A stretch of DNA of 10,397 nucleotides from an uncultured Porphyromonadaceae bacterium (GTDB lineage: Bacteria > Bacteroidota > Bacteroidia > Bacteroidales > Muribaculaceae), in assembly GCA_902461565.1 (NCBI GenBank), contig CABPYL010000058.1, positions 1 to 10,397 of the forward strand, read 5' to 3'. A program made the translations under genes and the position numbers. This document shows, piece by piece, positions 7,168-10,397 of the stretch. The notes beneath the pieces are model-generated. The model saw only the letters and a program-made list of their open reading frames with translations. It was not told where the DNA came from and ran no database searches. The number at the start of each line of letters is the position of its first letter. Positions within the stretch are counted from its first letter, which is position 1.

Positions 7168-7195
7168 CCTGCGGAAGCAGTCAGACTCCCGCAGG
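7168..7195 (-). promoter_or_regulatory. Perfect 7-bp inverted repeat upstream of the caspase gene
   Basis: CCTGCGG at 7168-7174 and CCGCAGG at 7189-7195 can pair, with a 14-nt loop, in the 82-bp gap between the propeller/OmpA-like gene and the caspase gene. No T-run follows on the transcribed minus strand, so it is not a standard intrinsic terminator. It could be an mRNA processing site, a 3'-end stabiliser, an attenuator or an operator. This is the largest gap in the cluster and the only one with a GC-rich stem that I could see. Confidence 0.4.
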
Positions 7196-7228
7196 TTATG
7201 ACACTCGGGCGGCACGGCCACCGGAGAT

Positions 7229-9310
7229 TTAGAAAGCGCCTACGAATACGAAGTCGGCGGTGATGCGGCGGAATTCGGAACCGCGGCCCTCGCTTACATC
7301 TACATCATAGCGGTAGTTAATGTCCATATCGTTGAAGCCCTCTATATTTTTCTCGAGGTAGTTCTTTACGGCAAGCGCGCGTACGAATGCAAGCTGGTCG
7401 TTTTCCTTGATTTTTTCTTTAGAAGAAACAGAGATTGTTGAAAGGGCACCGTTTTTGTATATCGGTTCGTCCTGGAATTCACCGAAGCTGCCGTCGTATG
7501 CCAGACCGTTTACAATTGGAGTAGCGTCGGCAGTACCGCGCAGATTCACGCGCAACTTTTTGCCCTGCTTGAAATACTGACTGAATTCACCTTCGAAAGC
7601 TTCTTTTACCATGCGGAGCATGGACGATGCCGCGCCGGACTCCTCTATTTTATATTTACCGGGACGGAAATCCTCGACTGCGGTGAATTCCGGCTCGACG
7701 TCGTAGGTGAACGATACAACATAGTTGAGAATTTTCTCGCCGTTGGCATCATAGTCGGGGACCATACGCGAGTTCACGGCAATGTGTGTATGGTCGGAAA
7801 TCACGTTCTGTTCCTTGGCTTCTACAACGATTTTCTCACGGATTTCCTGGAGCTTGAGTTCCTCCATCTGCTGCTGCTGGAGAAGCTCGATGGAAATGGC
7901 ATCGTCGGCGTTCACAAAGTCCATAGAGGCGCGGTTGTGGTTGTCGTAGATGTAGGATTTTCCTGTACCTGTGTTGGTAACGGTAGCATATACGATCTCA
8001 AAGGAGTCGTCGGGAAGGATACCGTACTGAACGTCGGAGAGTGCAACGTCGCCAATGCCGGAGAAAGAGAGAATATCGGATTCGGGCACGGGTACATAGA
8101 TGGTGGGCATCTGGTCGAAGTTAATGGCAAGAAGGCCGTTGGCGCGGTCGTAGCTGCCGAGGCTCATATTCATCTCGCCGAGAATGTCGCCGGCGTATCC
8201 GGTTGCGATCTCGTCCTCGAACAACTGGCGCTGTCGGCGGCGTGCGTCCTCGCCCACACGGTTACGGTACTGTTCCATCGTCTCGCCTGGCATCATCTTG
8301 AGCCATTCGTCCATCATTGCGTCGGCCTGGTCGGAAATAAGTTTGCCGTAAAAAGGCTTCAGATTGGGCATGCGGCGCAGCACGACGGATTTTACGGAAG
8401 GATAGCCCATCAGGGTTGAGTTCCCGATATCGTAAACGAAAGTAACGTCGTTTACATCGGCGCCCGGAGTTTCGTCGGTGATAGTCTCACGGTCGGAATC
8501 ACGCAGAAGATTCACAACCTCGATGTTGGCTGAATCGGTAACTACTGCCACATACTTGCCGTCGAAGTTGAACTCGCAGGCGCGCGCCTCACCGAGGTTA
8601 TCCACCATCTTGCGAAGGTCGAATGTGCGTGTGTTGTAAAGACTCAGCAGACCGTCGGCGGTAAGAAGTGCCATCTGGTCGCTTTCGGGCGAGAATGCGA
8701 TGTCGGTAATCTTTTCGCCGGCATCGATATCACGGCGTATTTTCTTTTCCTCGAAGTTGTAAACAACTACGCGGTTGCCGTCGACGGCGGCAAGGTAGTA
8801 GCCGTTAGGGCTCATGCGGAGCAACGTCGGCTTAACAGGCACATCAGTTATGGTGTCTACCGGCAGCCCTTTGCGGGGCTCGGCGATATATATGTTGCCG
8901 CCGGCGGCAAGAAGGATACGTCGGGCATCGGGAGTATAGGCGATTGCCGAGGGGTCGCCAAGTTTTTTGGAATTGAAATCCAACAGTTTGTTCTCAAGGT
9001 CGAAGCAACCGTAAACAGAAGCCTGATTGCGGCCTTTCTTATCCACGCGAATAGTAGCGAAATTGGAACCTGCCGGGTTCACTTTGAAATCGATTATACG
9101 GTTGCCGTCTTCGTTCAGCAGCGCACCGGAAATTGTGCGCACAGTGTTGCCGTCGGTAACATAGATTGTTGTGGTGTACGGTTCTATCTTTTCCGGCATT
9201 CCCGGATGCTTGAATGTATACACCGACCTGTGTTCCGGAACATCGTTCTGGGCAAACATAGCTGCGCTTCCCATAATGGCAAGAACAGAAAGTGCTGACA
9301 GTTTTTTCAT
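7229..9310 (-). CDS. Exported beta-propeller (WD40-like) protein with OmpA-like C-terminal domain
   Basis: This gene encodes 693 aa. Residues 1-21 are a signal peptide ending M-F-A-Q. Residues about 40-310 contain propeller-blade repeats (for example LLRMSPNGYYLAAVDGNRVV, ITDIAFSPESDQMALLTADG, ACEFNFDGKYVAVVTDS), with P-N-G/P-E-S/F-D-G turns typical of WD40-like folds. Residues about 330-470 are the domain shared with the adjacent caspase protein. A Gln/Glu/Lys-rich probable coiled coil sits at about 475-500. Residues about 525-690 look OmpA-like: G-T-A-D-A-T-P around D595 and N637-x2-L-x3-R644-A-x2-V648, matching the N-x2-L-S-x2-R-A-x2-V signature; D595 and R644 occupy the positions that usually bind diaminopimelate. 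A roughly 40-residue insert separates the two halves. It likely tethers to peptidoglycan and presents a propeller for protein contacts. It lies 45 bp downstream of 9356-10204. Function beyond scaffold or anchor is unknown. Confidence 0.88.
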   Translation of the reverse strand: MKKLSALSVLAIMGSAAMFAQNDVPEHRSVYTFKHPGMPEKIEPYTTTIYVTDGNTVRTISGALLNEDGNRIIDFKVNPAGSNFATIRVDKKGRNQASVYGCFDLENKLLDFNSKKLGDPSAIAYTPDARRILLAAGGNIYIAEPRKGLPVDTITDVPVKPTLLRMSPNGYYLAAVDGNRVVVYNFEEKKIRRDIDAGEKITDIAFSPESDQMALLTADGLLSLYNTRTFDLRKMVDNLGEARACEFNFDGKYVAVVTDSANIEVVNLLRDSDRETITDETPGADVNDVTFVYDIGNSTLMGYPSVKSVVLRRMPNLKPFYGKLISDQADAMMDEWLKMMPGETMEQYRNRVGEDARRRQRQLFEDEIATGYAGDILGEMNMSLGSYDRANGLLAINFDQMPTIYVPVPESDILSFSGIGDVALSDVQYGILPDDSFEIVYATVTNTGTGKSYIYDNHNRASMDFVNADDAISIELLQQQQMEELKLQEIREKIVVEAKEQNVISDHTHIAVNSRMVPDYDANGEKILNYVVSFTYDVEPEFTAVEDFRPGKYKIEESGAASSMLRMVKEAFEGEFSQYFKQGKKLRVNLRGTADATPIVNGLAYDGSFGEFQDEPIYKNGALSTISVSSKEKIKENDQLAFVRALAVKNYLEKNIEGFNDMDINYRYDVDVSEGRGSEFRRITADFVFVGAF
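7901..8323 (-). other. Segment encoding a domain shared with the caspase protein (propeller/OmpA-like copy)
   Basis: Residues about 330-470. It begins near M-E-Q-Y-R-N-R-V (345-352) and ends near G-K-S-Y-I-Y (450-455). Between these, both copies show M-x-L-x-x-Y-D and a V-x-V-P/V-K-V-P strand at comparable places. Confidence 0.65.
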
Positions 9311-9355
9311 AAGATAATAGAGCTTGGTTTATTCGATTATAAGGTTTCTGTTGTT

Positions 9356-10204
9356 TTATAATTCTCCGGCATACAGCGGCAGCTGTGCCTGCTGCGCCTC
9401 TATCAATCCGGGAGCGGCCATCGCCTTGCGGGTCTCCTCCATCACTTTGTCGACATCATAGCTGCACGGGGCCATCAAAAGGATGTGTCTCTCCCCTGCG
9501 GCGACAGCAGGAAAGTCCTGACGCGACACGGCCTGCTGCGACAGGAGTATATAGCTGCCCGCCGGCTGCCCCAAACGGGATATCTCGACGGCAAAGCCGC
9601 CGTCGGTCGTAACCTTGATGATGTTGAAATACACGGGGTGCTCCAGAGTGTTCTCCAGTCGGAACGACAGGCCACAGCCGGAGTTTCTGGAATGCTCGAA
9701 ACGAATGGGAAAACTGTCGCAGCAGACACTGTCGGCCTTCATGAGGCGCGAGGCAATGAATCTGCCCAGGGTTGCGGCATCCATTTCCACACCGCTGGCC
9801 TCGGGGTCGTAGTTGGCGAGCGAACGCGTTACCATTCCCTTTTCCTTAAAAACAGTGCGGGCTTCCGAACCGGATTTCTTGCCGAAGTTCAGACGGCTGG
9901 CCACACTGGCTATATGATCGTTGGCGGCCGTGCTGGCGTTCATCATAATGTCGAAAACGCTCACCTCTCCACTACCGGTGGACGAGTATATCTTCTTGTT
10001 TCCATTGTTCAGCAGCTGCACCTGTCCGCCCTCCGGGATTATAAAGAAGTCGGCTCCGCGGACAGCAGCGCCCTTCACCGCATCGGTTGTTCCCGAGCCT
10101 GATTTATGCATCACGCCGGGGGTGGTGTTGTGGATAGTGTATTGCGCGGATGCGGCGACTACCGACATCACGACAAAGAAGAGAATCAGAATCACTTTTT
10201 GCAT
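9356..10204 (-). CDS. Exported protein of unknown function with a possible DUF4384-like C-terminus
   Basis: This gene encodes 282 aa. Residues 1-20 are a signal peptide (VILILFFVVMSVVAASA, then Q). Residues about 45-90 hold a short beta-rich motif: V-R-G-A-D-F-F-I-I-P-E-G-G-Q-V-Q-L-L-N followed by K-I-Y-S and V-S-V-F-D-I. Residues about 165-250 (LSFRLENTLEHPVYFNIIKV, then T-D-G-G, and later A-G-E-R-H-I-L-L-M) resemble the strand order of DUF4384, with the 'dGxv' turn and a 'p-x-G-E-x-x-I' strand; this similarity is weak and inferred. Cysteines occur at 161, 162, 177 and 247 in the exported part, so disulphides are possible. No catalytic motif is visible. It is the first complete gene of the cluster, 45 bp upstream of the propeller/OmpA-like gene, and its start overlaps a possible upstream reading frame by 13 bp. 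A role as an adaptor of the envelope complex is inferred. Confidence 0.83.
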   Translation of the reverse strand: MQKVILILFFVVMSVVAASAQYTIHNTTPGVMHKSGSGTTDAVKGAAVRGADFFIIPEGGQVQLLNNGNKKIYSSTGSGEVSVFDIMMNASTAANDHIASVASRLNFGKKSGSEARTVFKEKGMVTRSLANYDPEASGVEMDAATLGRFIASRLMKADSVCCDSFPIRFEHSRNSGCGLSFRLENTLEHPVYFNIIKVTTDGGFAVEISRLGQPAGSYILLSQQAVSRQDFPAVAAGERHILLMAPCSYDVDKVMEETRKAMAAPGLIEAQQAQLPLYAGEL

Positions 10205-10397
10205 GGGACGATGCAGGATTTTTTGTTAATGATCAGTCTGTCGTATATACTGCGACCGATGGCGGCCGTACCGTTCCAAAGGTCGATGGAGAACAACCCG
10301 AAGGCAATCATGAGAAGCGTATGCGAGAAATTGCATATTATGTTGGTGCGCCCGTATAGGCGATATAATAAATATAGCATTGGCAAGCTATTAGGTA
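10192..10397 (-). CDS. Possible 3' end of an upstream gene (hydrophobic C-terminus)
   Basis: A minus-strand frame is open from the right window edge to a TGA at 10192-10194, overlapping the start of the next gene by 13 bp. About 68 codons are visible. The peptide contains a hydrophobic stretch (T-L-L-M-I-A-F-G-L-F-S-I-D-L-W) and ends in a basic tail (INKK...PCKK). Codons in the middle are rich in third-position C (TTC, ATC, GAC, AAC, TAC, GCC), as in the neighbouring genes, which favours real coding. No TAnnTTTG promoter element for the next gene is seen here, consistent with read-through from upstream. I do not recognise a family. The alternative is a non-coding leader with a chance open frame. 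Confidence 0.4.
   Translation of the reverse strand, partial: PNSLPMLYLLYRLYGRTNIICNFSHTLLMIAFGLFSIDLWNGTAAIGRSIYDRLIINKKSCIVPCKK

Noticed and set aside
7784..8419. Plus-strand open frame of 211 codons
   Set aside because: It lies entirely opposite the propeller/OmpA-like gene, whose minus-strand product has recognisable domains. The plus-strand product has no signal peptide, domain or repeat pattern that I can recognise.
9485..10102. Plus-strand open frame of 205 codons
   Set aside because: It is antisense to the well-supported exported-protein gene at 9356-10204, and its composition looks like a mirror of that gene's codon bias.

Overview
The window suggests a member of the Bacteroidales, possibly Muribaculaceae-like; this is inference. 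The reasons are many signal peptides ending in an A-x-A-Q-type cleavage site, no clear Shine-Dalgarno sequences, mid-range GC, and a caspase / DUF4384-like / transglutaminase-like gene set of a kind I associate with Bacteroidetes. No tRNA, rRNA, CRISPR array, insertion sequence or phage gene is visible. 

Every convincing gene lies on the minus strand, so transcription runs from right to left. In that order: (a) 10192-10397, the possible 3' end of an upstream membrane-protein gene; (b) 9356-10204, a 282-aa exported protein with a possible DUF4384-like C-terminus; (c) 7229-9310, an exported beta-propeller fused to an OmpA-like C-terminal domain; (d) 4498-7146, an exported TPR protein ending in a caspase (peptidase C14) domain with an intact His/Cys dyad; (e) 3526-4449, an exported LPP20/FlgT-like plus DUF4384-like protein; (f) 2846-3475 and (g) 1181-2785, a small exported LPP20-like protein and a transglutaminase-like cysteine protein; (h) 483-1106 and (i) 1-413, a second tandem copy of that pair, the last gene being cut by the window edge after a Pro/Glu/Ala-rich linker. 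Gaps are 45-82 bp, none holds the Bacteroidetes TAnnTTTG promoter element, and no terminator is obvious, so the window reads as one long operon. 

All eight main gene products begin with a Sec-type signal peptide. The natural reading is an envelope (periplasm/outer-membrane-facing) protein system built around two cysteine-hydrolase folds: a caspase and a transglutaminase-like enzyme. The propeller/OmpA-like protein and the caspase protein, encoded next to each other, share a homologous central domain of about 110-135 residues bounded by M-E-x-[FY]-R-x-R-V and G-K-S-Y-x-Y, which suggests a common partner or mutual assembly. The OmpA-like domain could anchor the complex to peptidoglycan. TPRs, propeller and DUF4384-like domains would provide protein-protein contacts. 

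The left third is a tandem duplication of a two-gene unit of about 2.37 kb. The small-gene copies contain a 92-bp tract with only two (silent) differences, next to equally protein-conserved stretches with many silent differences, which points to gene conversion. The full-length transglutaminase-like protein also appears to carry a second, catalytically dead copy of its own fold. The function of the system is not known from sequence; stress sensing, envelope remodelling and regulated proteolysis are possibilities, not conclusions.
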